Of a DNA stretch of 64,000 bases, positions 49,701 through 63,052 are shown piece by piece (the stretch's first letter is position 1; each line of letters starts with the position of its first letter). The stretch comes from Rhabdornis inornatus (lineage: Eukaryota; Chordata; Aves; Passeriformes; Rhabdornithidae). Below the pieces are notes generated by a model. It was not told the origin of the DNA. It did no database searches and saw only the letters and a program-made list of their open reading frames with translations. The stretch covers positions 62,001 through 126,000 of the forward strand of contig VWZS01000708.1 in NCBI GenBank assembly GCA_013397075.1, in the 5' to 3' direction. Made by a program: the position numbers and the translations under genes.

Positions 49701-52700
49701 AGTTCGGTTTGATTTTTCTTTCTTGGGCTCTCCAGGATTATTTGTTTCTGGGCCAAGAATGCACCTGTCATGTACAAACCCTCCAAAAAGGGAGGAGCAT
49801 GCACATAGATGTGAACAAAAAAGAATAATAAATATTCTGGGCAGCTGGAATTAACCTGTTGGAAAGAAAATGTTTACATCCACTGGAGACATTGCTCTGC
49901 TTAAGTATATTTTTTTTCATACCCTCCTCACCACACACACAGATGCAAAACTGATTTCACTGTGTCTGTAGTTCTTAAAGGTACACTTGGTTTCTCTGAG
50001 ACCTCAGTTCTGTTCCTGCTAAACTTACTTAAAGATCCAATATTTCAGTGATGTAAGTTCATGCTGTCAGTGGTTATCTACTTTACTGGCATGATCAGTT
50101 TTGCCAGGACACATACAGGGCGCCTGTGGATGTGTGTGTTTATGTGTGCTTGTGGGATTTTGCGTTTTGTTTTTGCAAAGTGGTAGACATGGTGCAAATG
50201 TGGATGCAAGTGATGGTTGGAGCAGGAGTTATATAATAAGGTAGAATGACACTGCAAATTCAGATGTGTAAACACCAGTGAATACCTTAAAACTTATTTC
50301 ATGAGTATGATTATATGTACATTTACAGAAAGGAAACACACATGCAATATAAAGTTACTATTCTGAACTTAACAGTAGGGAAACTGAGAGTGAAGTGGGG
50401 AAAAGAAAGAAACTTCTAAAAATTTCTTTGTTTCTGGTTTGTTTGTGATTACACACAAACTGCAGAGGAAATATTGCTTAGAAAATACTAAAATACCATT
50501 TGTTGAGTTTTAAATTTAAATAAAGGGGAAAGGAGAGGGGGGTTGAAGCTTAATGGCTGTTTGTTTGACACATCAGACAGTGGCATGATGGAAGAGTGGG
50601 AAAAGCTATGTCGTATTCTACCAAGATCTCAGTCAAAATAATGGCTTCTCATATGTAAATCTGGATGTCTTCTGTGAGGGAATTCTTATTATTAGTGTTG
50701 ATTCTACAGAAAGTAATTAATCATCTAACAATGCTTGGAGAAAATTTTATGTCAGCTTGATTAGACAAATACTGCAAATGACCAAGAATAAGCTCCCAAA
50801 ACTGCAAAAGTTTTAATATTTACTAACTTTTCAAAATGAGCCCATGCTTCCTCAAATTTGTTTGCAATAAGTCGGTCATAATTGTTATCATTTTAAAGCT
50901 GTTTCAACTCCTTGCCTTCATTTCACTCAGTGGGAATTAGGTGTGCACGTCTGTGTGTGATGCATGGATTTGTTGTGCGGTACAGCTCTCCCACTCAGTG
51001 TCTGGGGAAGGACTGAGAGTTTTCTGTCATTTTCAGGTATTAGTTTGTACAGTGAAATCTCAAGGCTTGGAATCTCTAATTATTTGACTAGATCCTCTTC
51101 GTAGTTCAGCAGGCAGATGAGTGATGATTAGCTAATATCACAGTGATTTGAGACAGTACTTTTAACAGCGAGCAGTTCCTAAAACTTTACATTAAAATAA
51201 AAGCAAAACTCTGCTATTTTTGTGGTGGCATGGTGAAAAATTTTAAATAATAATAAAAAGTATAAATAACAAAAAAGCAAGATGTATGAGGAGCTAAAGA
51301 GTTGGGGGAGGTACATTTCTGATGGGTTGGGGGGTGGAAGGAAAGGAAGCCAGAGTTAATTTGAGGATGCACTGGAAAATAAATGAGCTTGTGGATTTAA
51401 TTCAAAATCATCCAAGCAGAGTCTTTTGCATGAAAGAAGCCAGTGATCAGGCTCAGTTTACTTGAAACATCAACAATGACTGCATCCTGCTGTTTTCAGA
51501 GTTTGTGCTGATAGATGCTTATCGTCTTTGACACCGCACCACCACAGTTGTGTGTTGCCAGTGCCATAACCGTGTTGTCACTATGTGCCTCTTCTGGTTT
51601 TAAGAAGTTCTCAAAACTCACAGGGTTTGAAGTTTGATTTCTTAGAAACGTGCAAACCTCATCCTGTAGTTTCTGGTTTATAAACGTCTTACTAGATTTT
51701 TGGCTCTTTTAATTGATATACGGGTAAGTGAAAAACAAAAGGCTGATGAAGTTTACAGGTACTAAACAAAAATCCTGAGAACACAGGTTCTCATGCTGAA
51801 GCTGATTTTAAATGTGTGTCTCTGGGTGAATTGCTAAATGTTCCTGCTTAACACACACCAGTAAGATCCAAAGTCTGTGTGATATCTAGGAAAGAATTAG
51901 GCAATATTCGTTACAGTAATAGAATATAGTCGATATGAGTACATTGATTACCTTCCAAATTCTGTTTTGGTTGAAGGCTGGTTTGTTTCAGGCTACAGTA
52001 TTTCACTAAAATCTTGGTCATGCACAGTCTTACGCAGTTACCTGCTTCAAAAAGTCCCTGAAAAACTTTGTGTAGCACATGTTGGGAATGTTCAACATGA
52101 ACGTTTTTGACAATGGATTTTTACTAGACTTGATTTTACAGTGTTTTTTATGTGCATCAGTTCCTTGTAAGTGCAAAAAAATGGAGATAGTAAAATTTCA
52201 GTTGATGGCATAGAAATTTTAGAAAGTGGTTTGATTTTTATTTTTCATTTTTCTAACAAAAAAGGGTTTAGTTAACATTTTCTTGAAGGACACTTAAAGC
52301 AACTTTATTATTTGAGAGTTTCAAACCTTGTCAAATAGAAACCATTCGCCACTGGAACTTGGAGCAGTAGCTTTTCCTCAAAAAACAGTTTCCACATTAT
52401 GTGGAATATCAGGTTTATGAGCCGGGCTGCTGATATTACACTCTACTTTAAAATGGATTGGGGATAACATTGCCTTCTCATTTTATATTCACAGTCCTCT
52501 AAACTGGAGGACAATCAAAGATTGTTGAAGTACCATACAGAGAGGAAATCTGGAAAGCCAAAGGGAGAAGGTGGGTTGGGTGAAATGGAAATTATTGGAT
52601 GGCCCTAACCATAGGATTACTTGTGGCAGCTCTAATAACAAACAACTGCATGGGAATATTATGCAGGTTATTCTGTAGTGATCTTGATTTGTGTTAACAA

Positions 52701-53367
52701 CGTTGACTTGTTCACCAAAACCACTTTTGAGTAACACAACTTCTTTGTAGCATAGCTGTATTTTAAAAGATAGATATCTTTTAAAATTGATTGATATGAT
52801 CCTAGAAAATAATAATTAACAGATTATTCCACCCCAATGTGAGTGACAGATGAGAGCATGATGTTTCATGCACAGTTTTTGCTGATTAGCAGATTATAGT
52901 TTTGCTTCTTTTTCCTTTTTTTTTTTCTTGTAGAATTACTTAAATGAAGAATTCCCAACCAGGCTGTAAATGACTCAAAGATATTGCCAAATGAAGTCTG
53001 TTTTTAGTGGTGTGTGTAGAAACAAGTCAGGCTTGCAGTTCCCAGTGGGACAGTGTGTGGGAGTCTGCCACCCTTACTCATGTTGAGTAATACCTTATTA
53101 CACAAGTAATCTTGTCAAAATGAATGGAGTTGGTTTTTTAAAGGTACTAGTTATTCAGTGTACATAAATAATTAATTACTTTGGGGCCAAAACAGAATGG
53201 AAACGGTTGTTAGTGTTAACTGGCACCTCTTGCCAGGGCTGTATGTGAGGAGAGATCATAGTTCCAGTAAACCTGGGAAGAAGACCTGTTTTGTTAGCAT
53301 TAAATGTGATCAGGGATAAGGCAGATACATTGTTGACATTTTGTATGAACTTTTGTTTATGCATCTA

Positions 53368-53392
53368 TATGTGTGTGTGTATGTGTGTATAC
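53368..53392. repeat. (TG)n-type microsatellite
   Basis: A short TGTGTG/TATG repeat, of possible use as a length-polymorphic marker. Confidence 0.8.
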
Positions 53393-53515
53393 TTATACAT
53401 TAGATATATGTAGTAGTGCTGCTGTCTGTAATCATAATTATTTCCTGCGGAAAAGCAGTCTGCAGCTTTCCAGCAAGTACTATAATTAGAGATAAATATC
53501 TCTGCAGAGAGTCAG

Positions 53516-53580
53516 ATTGAATCCCATTGAAGTTTTTGGACTGGTTTAGCCCTTAGTATTTGATTTGGACTCAGGCCATG
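53516..53580 (+). mobile_element. possible ancient CR1/L3-type relic
   Basis: AATCCCATTGAAGTTTTTGGA followed by GACTCAGGCCATG resembles the amniote CR1/L3 3' pattern, but more weakly than the copies at 36.4 and 54.8 kb. Confidence 0.4.
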
Positions 53581-54773
53581 TTCAGGAGCAAATTCCTGGT
53601 GCTGTTGATATTGGGCTGATGCTCCACAGTGCTGCTGATCTGCTCCTCTTGTCCTCATACTCTGTTCCCATCTCTGACATACAGGACTGAGTGATTTATA
53701 CTCTGTCCATGAGAAAGAGTTGGTTTGTAGCTGCTGGAGAAACTCAAGAGGTGAATGTTTTCATGCCGATTCAGAAACTGGCTGTGCGACTCCAGTCAGG
53801 CGCTGTCACGCCTGGTTATGGTGAGAAAACAACAATGCCTCTCTTGATAAGGGGGAAAAAAGAAAGTCTTGCACAGTCAGAATTTTGACATACAATTTAA
53901 ATCATCTTTCTGCATCCTGTGGACTTGGAGCTGCCAAAGAAGCAAAGCCTGTGTTTGAATGGAAAAGCTTTTTATTTCTTTAAAAAGTGTACCAGCTATA
54001 ATTATCCATAACTTTGAAGGCCTGTTTTAATGCTGTTTTATAATTACAGGTCTTAATACTAGATTATACAAAATCATTTATAAATAGTCAGAACAGAGGG
54101 AATTTGGGAGTTTTTAACCTGTAGAGTGCCTTGGGTTGTGGCGGCTGACAGGATTTTGCCTGTGTATGTATGGGGTGAGCTGTGTAATGATTGATGAATC
54201 CCTTAATTAACTCCCAACAAGTTAAGATTTATGGCCTCATATCTTTTTTTCCTGACACATCTGTGTTTGTCACTTTTGAAGACATGGATAAGCCCCTTCT
54301 CCAAAAGCTTTTGTAGGTATCTGAAATGTTTCTGAGGTATTTTGCTTAATGTAACAAGATTAGAGTTTTATGACACAAAATTTATTAAATTTTATGACAT
54401 GAACAATCGAATTGGAAAGGATGCAGGTTGTGTGCTAGAGGGCACTATCTCCTTGAGTACGGAATACCACTTTAGATTTATTTTGGGAGTACAATCATGG
54501 ATTAAATGAACCGAAACCAATGAACAAATGGAGATGTAGGGGGGGACACTTAAGTGAGATTCTGTTAAAAGTAGTAATAATAAAAAAATATAGCTGTGGA
54601 AAGATCATGGAAAGACCACTTTTGTGAGACAGTGAATTCAAGGGAAAAAACAAACAAGAAAAAACAGTCGTATTTGGCAGCCTGAAGTTATTTGTATGGA
54701 ACCAATATGTGTAGGAAACAATTCATGTGGATATAGTGTAACTCTTACTTGCTCCACTGGGAAAATCCAACCA

Positions 54774-54829
54774 TGCTGAAGTCAATGCAAAAACTGAGAT
54801 CAATAGACACGGGGTATCAATTTAAGCCT
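54774..54829 (+). mobile_element. ancient CR1/L3-type 3' relic
   Basis: CTGAAGTCAATGCAAAAACTG followed by GAGATCAATAG and a decayed GGGTATCAATTTAAGCC tail matches the same old 3' pattern seen near 36.4 kb. Confidence 0.5.
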
Positions 54830-57344
54830 ATGAAGCCTCTGTTACAAATTGAAGGGCAGTAAAGAAATACTTGGAGAAACTGTTGTAATATGAACCACAT
54901 CAAATATTTGTTATATAAGAGTGAGTTAGAACAATGAGGTTTTTTACTTCCTTGAAGAAACATTCTTGCTACCAGGAAAAGCATTTATTTAATGAAAATT
55001 TAACAAAAAGGATGTTTGTGTTTTTTAACTGCAGTTTCTGCATGTTAAGAAGCCTTTCTGAAAACAGGTCTCTTTACAGGGAACAGTATCAAATTTGAAT
55101 TCATCACCAGAACTAAATCTTCAGTTCCATCTGAACCACTGATAAAATGAAATATAGAGATACATTTCATAATTCCAATATGTCTGTTGGAATGGCCTGG
55201 GTACCGCCTGTGTCCCAGTGCATCAGAACTTTGCAGATTTAGGTTCTCTAAAAAATTGCCACCTACCTATTTTTATTCAGTAGAAATGATTAATGACATT
55301 TCAAAATGCAATTCTTCTTGAAACAATTAAGTTGCAATAGATTTCATCTGCAGTGACACCTTTTATGTTTGGAATCTAGTGCTCTGTATTGCTGCTTTTC
55401 TGAGTTACATCTTAGGGTTTTGGGGTTTTTTTAAATTCTATCCATAAATTGATGTTTCTTGTTCCATTGTAAATCTTCTTTCAGAGTGATGTAATTGAAA
55501 ACCATTCCGAGTTTAAATTTGAGGAAAAGATCTTGGAGTCATGTGGGCTGTAAACTGTTGTGTTATCACTGATCCAGGATGTTTGCAGTCCTTTGTTAAA
55601 ATGGGATAATTCCAGTACTTCATTAGATCTAGATGTGTTTAAAAGAGCTCAGTTTCAGATAATGTTGCTACTCAGAATTTAGCTGTTTCCGTATTGTTTG
55701 TGGTGGGAACTCTGCTTGCATCTTAGATACGGAATCTGTTGAGACTGGTATTAGATCAGTAGGATAAACAAGATATGTGAAAAGAAGAGAATTAGAGGAT
55801 GTATGATGTGGGGGCATATCAAATTTGGGAAATGGACCAGTGAAACTGTAGAAATAATGAAAGATATTTATAGATAACTTTTTCTTATTTCATGTTTTCT
55901 ACTTGGGAACCTCTCAGAGATTTGATCCTTTGCTACTATAGACTTTGTTAGTTACTATCCTTTTGGAAGACATTTCCAAAAGTAAATACGGATCTATTTA
56001 TTTATTTAAATCTTCCATTTTCTTGTGGAAATTTCCCAAATGTTCATAAGGAGTAAGAAATTTCTGTGAAACTGATTTTTGTCTGACTCAGGTTGGCTAC
56101 GGACAGAGCTGCCTGGAAATAAATGGTATTTGTTGTGTGAGTTGTGAATCCATTTCTTTGAGTGTCCTTGGAAAACTAATGCAGATTAAAGCCTCAACTT
56201 TGCTGCATTAGCCATTTTAGTAATCTGTTAGCCTTCTAGGATGGTGATGGACACGTGGCTTGTAATTTAAACTGGGTGTTTTAGAGACAAAGGGAAAAGT
56301 TTCTTCTACCTTTTCTACTCTCACTTTAGTTTGGTCTACAATGCAACCTATAGGTTTTCATTTTAGATCAAAAACAAAATAATCTCTGTTATTGCAAGTG
56401 CATGGAGGTGGACACCTCTATTATCTTCCTTGTCTGTTTATATAAATTCCCTGCAGAAAATTATTTCATCCCTGTTGGGAACAGTGACAAGCAGAAGATG
56501 ACAATCTGAAACTATATGTTCGCATATAAAGTTAACAGAAGAGCTTTATTTCAGCGTGATATTCAAACTTTCCTTGTGAAGCAATGTGACAGAATCTGTG
56601 TTATTCTAGGTTAACAGCAGTAGGAATTCTTGACACGGTTTGAGTATAAAATGTGCAATCCAGATCATCAATACAAAGCAAGGCATCCTCTCTCTTTGTA
56701 ATTTATTGTAAGAGTGAATTGCAGTCGAGACTTTTGTGCATGGCTTACAATATTTTCAGTCATTTTATCAAATATAAATGTTCTAAAGTATAGAAAATTA
56801 CGGTGGAATAATTGACTAATGATCTTATGTCTCTCACTTTTTGTTTGCCAAAATTGAGACAACTACTTAGTGCTGATTTTCAGAGAGAGGTTGTAAATAC
56901 TCAGGCTTTTATTAAGTAGTGTTAAAATGAGTAGCCAAAAAACTTAAATTCCATAGCAAATGTCGATCTTGGTGCAGTACAATGCAAAATATGAATAATT
57001 CACATTAACTTTAGAAGGGAGTTGTATGCTTTCTGCAGAAGGGCTTGAGATCTGTCACATCAAACATAGTTGTAAATTGCTGAATTCAGTGGGCTAGTAG
57101 AAAGCTGCCAGTAAGAGTCTATCTGGTGATCTCTGTCTTTGTACATATGCTTTGCTGCAGACACGTAGGTGGGAAAGCCTAGAAGACAGAATTCAGGTAG
57201 GATGTATGAAGTGTTAGTCTGTTGGACTAAGTCAAACATTAATAGAAAATACAGATTGGTTCTCTAAGCACTGGCAGTAGGTGGTGTTTAGACCAGGCAG
57301 TGTGCAGCTGTGTATAGGTTCTGGTAGGGATTTTTTGTCTGAGT

Positions 57345-57427
57345 TTTTGGTTTTTGTTGTTGGATTTTCTGGGTTTTTTTTCTGGTTTTTCCTTTTTTTT
57401 TCTTTTTTCTTTTTTTTTTTTCTTTAA
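57345..57427. repeat. T-rich low-complexity tract
   Basis: Long T runs are broken by single G or C bases. This is ordinary low-complexity sequence within the putative intron. Confidence 0.9.
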
Positions 57428-58540
57428 TATAGTCTAGCTTGGCTCAGGAGGCAAGGCTCAAAATGAGATCATTAGAAGCAAAATAAGTCTTAACAAAGGG
57501 CCGTTTAAGTCACAGTTTGTTTTCAGACCCAGTTGACTGCTGCTAAGAACCATTCCGTGCTCAATATGCCAAATCGTATGGACATGCTCCACCTCACAGC
57601 AGCCCCACACATGGTTCAAGGGGCTGCTGGGCTTTTGAAATGCAGTCCTTTAACTGTGGAGTGGAAAGCAAAAATGAGGTAATTAGAATCATAAATATGG
57701 GTTTTTGAGGAGGAGCAATATTTCTTCAGACCCTTTTTTAAACTTTTGCATACAAATAATCTTCAATTTCCTTGTTTATAACTTTTTTTTTCCCCTATGA
57801 AACATTTCCCTAATTTTTATTTCTTTCTTTGGCTATGCCTGGAGGAATTCTTTCCATTCCACTCCTTGCAGATGCCCCTGGTTAGCACAGGGCTCTGTTA
57901 TGCCATCCATGGGCATACCCTGTTTTTCATGATCAATATTGCTGTAATTAATCCCAGAATTTGTCTGCATTTTAAGACTTCACTGTACCCCCCTCTATTT
58001 TGGAGACCAAACTGGGAACATTCTGGGTTCTGTAAGATTTTCAGTAGTGCTTGGCTTGAATGATACTTGAATTTGCCCATTATTTAAGTTTCTTCCAGTG
58101 TTTCTAAAAGCTGAAGATAAACATGTCCTATCAGACCAATGTTATCAGACATTATCAAAAACAATGTAGACCTGAATTTCAAGTCAGTATTTCTGTGTGG
58201 GTTTTACAATGTGTGCTCTATTTATCTTCCTTGTGTATCCTTTTTTATGTAGTTATAGATGTAAACTACATTTTGATGGTTTTTTTTTTCTGATCTAGCT
58301 ATAGATAAGAAAAAATTGATATATAGATAGAAAGATTTGATAGCAGATCTTCATTCAGTCAGTACACTGACTTTATGTTGTCAAAAAGCTTAGATTATTA
58401 ATGTCGAAATGTTTAATTGCTTAACTATACCAGATCTGCAAACCTGGAAAGATCCTTGCCACATGACTGTAACACTCGGTTGCTCACATGGGTGAGATTT
58501 TGTAAACACAGACATTTTGGCTTGCTAGCAAGTTCTTTTA

Positions 58541-58571
58541 TTGTATTGTATTTTATTTTACTTTATTTTTT
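58541..58571. repeat. (TATTG/TATTT)n pentanucleotide-like tract
   Basis: Imperfect TATTG and TATTTTA/CTTTATTT repeats lie in the intron about 430 bp before the SOX5 exon. A similar short TTTTA repeat lies at about 12457-12477. Confidence 0.75.
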
Positions 58572-58965
58572 CTACCAGTCGTGGTTGATAATGCATGCAG
58601 ATGATTATTCCTTAAAAGCTAAGTTGACAATAGCTTGTATCGGGAGACATTCTGTCTTCATAGAGTCCCTTGCAAATGCAAAACTAGATGGGTATTTTTT
58701 TAAAGGAATTGCATTTCATTATGCAGTCTTAGGTGAATTTTCATGTTTAAGAAGCCAGAATACAAGAGAGTGCTATATTAGCGTATTATTCTCACAACAA
58801 ATAAGCCACTGTTCTGTTGCTACCTGCTTGGCCATTGTTTCCAATTGTGTATGCTTTGCAGTGGTATTTGGATGGTTTCCTGCTCTCTGCCAGCACAAAA
58901 AAGGCATTTCTGTTACAATGGCCCCTAACCACACAATGACGGCATTAAGGATTTATTTGGAGGTT

Positions 58966-58996
58966 TCATTATTTTCTCCTCTTTTGTTCCTTCCAG
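58966..58996 (+). other. SOX5: splice acceptor and polypyrimidine tract of the SOX5 exon
   Basis: About 30 bases, mostly pyrimidine, lead into the AG at 58995-58996. This is a strong 3' splice site and fixes the exon's left edge one base before the ATG. The donor on the other side (59229-59234, GTAGGT) follows an ATG codon, so the next exon begins at a codon boundary. Confidence 0.85.
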
Positions 58997-59228
58997 GATG
59001 TCTTCCAAGCGACCAGCCTCTCCGTATGGGGAAGCAGATGGAGAGGTAGCCATGGTGACAAGCAGACAGAAAGTGGGAGAAGAGGAGAGTGACGGGCTCC
59101 CAGCCTTTCACCTTCCCTTGCATGTGAGTTTTCCCAACAAGCCTCACTCTGAGGAATTTCAGCCAGTTTCTCTGCTGACGCAAGAGAACTGTGGCCATAG
59201 GACTCCCACTTCTCAGCACAACACAATG
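58997..59228 (+). CDS. SOX5: SOX5 early coding exon (N-terminal part of the L-SOX5 protein)
   Basis: This exon encodes the N-terminal segment of SOX5, a SoxD-group HMG-box transcription factor of the nucleus that acts in cartilage, neural and glial development. The 77 residues from the ATG at 58998 begin MSSKRPASPYGEADGEVAMV and continue through FHLPLHVSFPNKPH to a final SQHNTM. As I recall human SOX5, only about three residues differ. A pyrimidine-rich tract ends in ttccag at 58996 and a donor gtaggt follows 59228, giving a 232-bp exon. Its first base, G, completes a split codon. In the human long isoform (763 aa) 13 residues precede this methionine; a 750-aa isoform starts at it. No exon encoding those 13 residues was seen in the window. 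This segment lies upstream of the coiled coil and HMG box, whose exons are outside the window. The gene and frame are secure; which start is used depends on the upstream exon. Confidence 0.95.
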
Positions 59229-61654
59229 GTAGGTTTGCTTATGGTCTATTGTGCTTACATCCATTCTTTGAATTCTGCCTCTGCAGTAGTCTGGCATCCA
59301 GATCTCTACTTTGTGGAGTGTACAACGCACAGCTACACGTACAGAACACGCCACAATAATATGTAAGCTCTGACCTTAGCTGGGCTGCCTCTACCCTCCA
59401 CTACAAATGTGAAATCACTTGCAGTGCAGACTTTTCCTCACCTTTGTCTGATGGCATTCAGGGTGCTAAAATTTGTTAGCTGCACTGATGTGAATTGGAA
59501 GTGTATGTGTTCAGCAAACAGCAAATGGGTTTGGAACACTCTAAGTGAGAGTCATGTTTGGCAGGGTGTCTGAAGCATCACCCTAATGCCAAGTTTGTGC
59601 GACAGTAAAGCATGAAAGTCTGTATAAAGGGTAAAAAAAAAGAAACTTGGAATTTTGATGATTTAAAAACTTATATCTGATGTGTAATTCACGTCACAGA
59701 TACTGACTATGAAATTTACTGTGCTTTTGAAATTAAATGAACATACTACTTTTTCATGTGTGGATTTCCACTCTACAACTGCTGCTGAGCGCTTAATTCA
59801 TTGCATGCAGCAGTCCAGAACTGGCTGTATCTTAAAGAAGACAAAACAGTGCCATATTGTAGTGTCACTATTATGTGTTTAGGCCCTTCACATGGAGTAC
59901 TGATACATTTTTAGAAAGGTTGAAAGGTGCAAGGAAAGGCATTGGAGCCCCAGGACTGAGGCACTTCGACAAAGCTCTCTTGTGAACATGCTTGCACAGC
60001 TCTTGCTTATTTACAAATTGGCTGTAACTTTTCTGTTAGTTCCTCACTTTGACAAGGGCACTGATAATTTCACTAGAAGTGAAGATAATGAGTGGACCTG
60101 CATATTTGAAGGCTTTTAAAAAGGCATTGCAAAATAGGTGCATAAAAGCCTGCAAGAGCTCCACATTGGTATTTAAGCCCTTACAGCTCATTATGCATAT
60201 GTAACAAGCCCTAAGTAAAAAGCCTTAGGGATTATTATTTCTCATAGGACCAAGTCACTGGATATTCACTGAAGCTGCTCTTCTAGACAGGATAACTCAT
60301 TGATCCTGATCCATTTTCCTTCCTTTTTTGGGCTCATGCTTAAGCTCAGACAGTGGTTTGGAATACATAATTTTAGTTTGTGTTATTGCAACTTTCCATG
60401 AAGAAAGAACATCGTTGGAGAAATTACTCATGGGCAGACAATGTCATTATCTTTTCCATGCTTGTTTATTTCTCGTCCTTTATCTTATGTTTTATGGAGA
60501 TGAAATTCATTAATATAGCAGTTCCAGCCAGTGGGATGTTAGGGTATGTAACTAATGTATGGGCTTAGCTGTATTTTGGCCTACTTTAAGAGAATGTTTT
60601 GAAGATAAGGAATTGTTTCTGACAACATTTAAGTCAATAGATAAACTTGTGGTGGCACCAGTAGTGTAGAATCATACCCTAATGTAATAAAAACATACTG
60701 TTTTCTAAGGAGCCCAGCAGGAGTATTTCAGCTACACCTCACTGAAATATTTAGCTGCTCTTTAACTGATTTTAACTAACTTCTTTGTTCATTTATAGTT
60801 TTTAAGGACAAGAGGTTTGGCTGATCATCTAGTGTAACTTCCTGCATGACGGCTGTATTTAATGTGATGTCAAAACAGTGTGTTCTGTCTTTTTACAATA
60901 CAAGATATTGAATCATGGGGTGTTTTAGATAGTTTTGCTGTAGCCGTGACACACTGCAGGCTTACCTGAGGCAGCATTTGGGGGGTTTTAAAGGACTAGT
61001 TTTGTCCTCATACATATTTAAGAATATTGCCACTCTGTATGAATGTAACATTTTGGTAATATCTCTCTTTTAGTGAGGACTGTGTTACAAAAGTCATCAC
61101 TTATGTAGTTCAGAAAGGATGTGGCCTATGTGTCTCCAGAAGGAAAGAAGTGATCAGTCTAAATGAGTAAAATACACATAATCACTCCCTCTGCTGTTGT
61201 GGTATGTAGTTATCAGAAGGAAATAACTGGATAACATTTAGATGGCTTCAGTTTGTGTGCTTTGCAGTGACAAAAATAATTCCCAAAGAGCTTTCACTTT
61301 ATAATATTGGAGAGGATATTTTTACACTGTTTGAATTGACATTCTGTTGTTTTATCATCTCTGGGAAGTAGATCCAGGTGTGCATAGAGCAACATAGAGT
61401 GTGGTCTGATACTGTTTCATTGATACAGCTCCAAGAGCTTTACACTTTTGAAAATTTACCCTATTGCACTTTACAAGTTTTAACAACTGCTGTCTTAGTG
61501 AGACAGCTCAAAATTCTGGGTAAATTTTTATAGGAGGAGGGCAAAATTCCTGTAAAGACATCTTCAAACCTAATCAAAATTGGCAAAAATCTGCAAAGCC
61601 CATCTTCCCATCAAAATGAACAGGAGTTTTCTGAGGATGTTGGAAGTGCAGCCA

Positions 61655-61900
61655 GAGAAAGGTTAGTGCAGTGGGCACAAACTGAAATGGAGGACCCCTG
61701 TGAACATCAGGAAATGCTTTTTTGTGTGAAGGTGACTGAGCATAGAAGCAGGTTAACTAGGGAGGCTGTGGAGTCTTCCTCCTTAGAGATACTCAAAAGT
61801 CATCTGCACATGGTCCTGGCTAGCTCTCAGTGGCCCTGCTTGAACTGGGGGATTAGGCGAGGTCTCCTCTGGAGATCTCTACCAGCTTCAACCAAGGCAG
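61655..61900 (+). mobile_element. CR1 LINE 3' region fragment
   Basis: Diagnostic CR1 3' segments occur in order: GTGGGCACAAACTGAAAT, GAACATCAGGAAATGCTTTT, GGAGGCTGTGGAGTCTTCCTC, GAGATACTCAAAAGTCATCTG, GGCCCTGCTTGAACTGGGGG and CTCTGGAGATCTCTACCAGC. The copy is plus-oriented, diverged, and lacks a clean 3' tail. The 122-residue open frame at 61666-62034 lies mostly in this fragment and is not a gene. Confidence 0.88.
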
Positions 61901-63011
61901 GGGTAACTATCTCGAACTGTCTTTCTCTTGATAGAAGAAACTGGATACTTATTTTAAGTAGGAAAAACTCTTCTCCTGATAAGAAAAGAAACACTAATTT
62001 ATCAGGCTTAAAGCAACTGCTCAGTAGAAAATAAAAGACAAATAATTTGACCTAGAATATGTCTGAGAGTCCCCTTAGGACATTCATAGCAGGCCATAAG
62101 CTTTGCAGAAAAACACTTGAGGATTACAGTATCAGTCAATAGCTCTTTTGCAGAAACCTATTAAGGCTACAGTATTTGGATAGCACAGATAGTTGTTAGC
62201 TCATCTAAGTTACAAAGGTTTATTTTACTTGTTTCTATTTGCCTGCCTTTATGTTCTATTTGACTGCTTTTGCAACTCTCAAGACCACTGATCTCACCAG
62301 TGGTGTCTGTGTGCTAAATTCTGAGAATGAGAAACGTAAAGGCTAAAAGTACTGATTAAAGTATACCACAGGCATGATGTATTTAAATCAGATCATTTTT
62401 TTTAAACTATGGGATATCAGTGAAATGCTGGATGGGATTTAAAGAAAAAAAAAAAAGTATGAATAAAAGTTCAAACTGGTAAGCTATAATTTTGCGACTC
62501 CCTAGTTGTTCCAAACTTGTGACTCTGACTGTACTGGTATCCCACATTTGTCCTGCACTTTCAGTGGGATTTAGAATTAATTTTCAGTAGTGTTTTAAAT
62601 TGATGGGAAATACTATGGTGTGCTGTTCAGTAGCTTTGTTGCTTCATGCTAAAAGAAGTTGAGTTTCTGTTGTGAATGAAGTTACTCCTGTGTAACTTGG
62701 GAGTAATATTAAGAACAGCAGTACTACTGGTCAAAGAGCTTACCAACACACTGCTTCATGCTTTTCCTCCCCTGTCCAAAATAAAAGGTTGTTTAATGCT
62801 TCATTTGAATTCTGTTATCACATTTATCCTGGCCTGCGCTTCACCTGTTGGTCTGGAGTTGTCAGCATATGAATGGTGGTGGATCAGAACAACAAGCGGC
62901 TGGAGCACTTAGCTATTATTCAGACCTTCCGAGGAGAATGGAAATCTGAATGCATATAGCTTTTTAAAAAGTCAAATAGGACTCTAATTATACCGAGCTA
63001 AAGAATGCATA

Positions 63012-63052
63012 TTTAAAAAAAAAAAAAAACAACAAAAAACCAACAAAAACCT
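63012..63052. repeat. A-rich tract
   Basis: A run of about 16 A is followed by CAACAAAAAACCAACAAAAACC. It could be the tail of a retroposed sequence, but no recognisable body precedes it. Confidence 0.75.

Larger units (their letters stand above)
35611..58965 (+). other. SOX5: putative SOX5 intron, second part
   Basis: Non-coding sequence leading to the SOX5 acceptor. It holds two CR1 3' fragments, the G/T tract, the minisatellite and old amniote relics. The long frame 58417-59049 runs across intron and into the exon in a different frame from SOX5, so it is not a gene. Confidence 0.5.

Noticed and set aside
58417..59049. 210-codon + strand frame ending inside the SOX5 exon
   Set aside because: It reads the exon in a different frame from SOX5 and spans the splice acceptor and intron.
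61666..62034. 122-codon + strand frame
   Set aside because: It lies mostly in a CR1 3' fragment; no reverse transcriptase motif is present.
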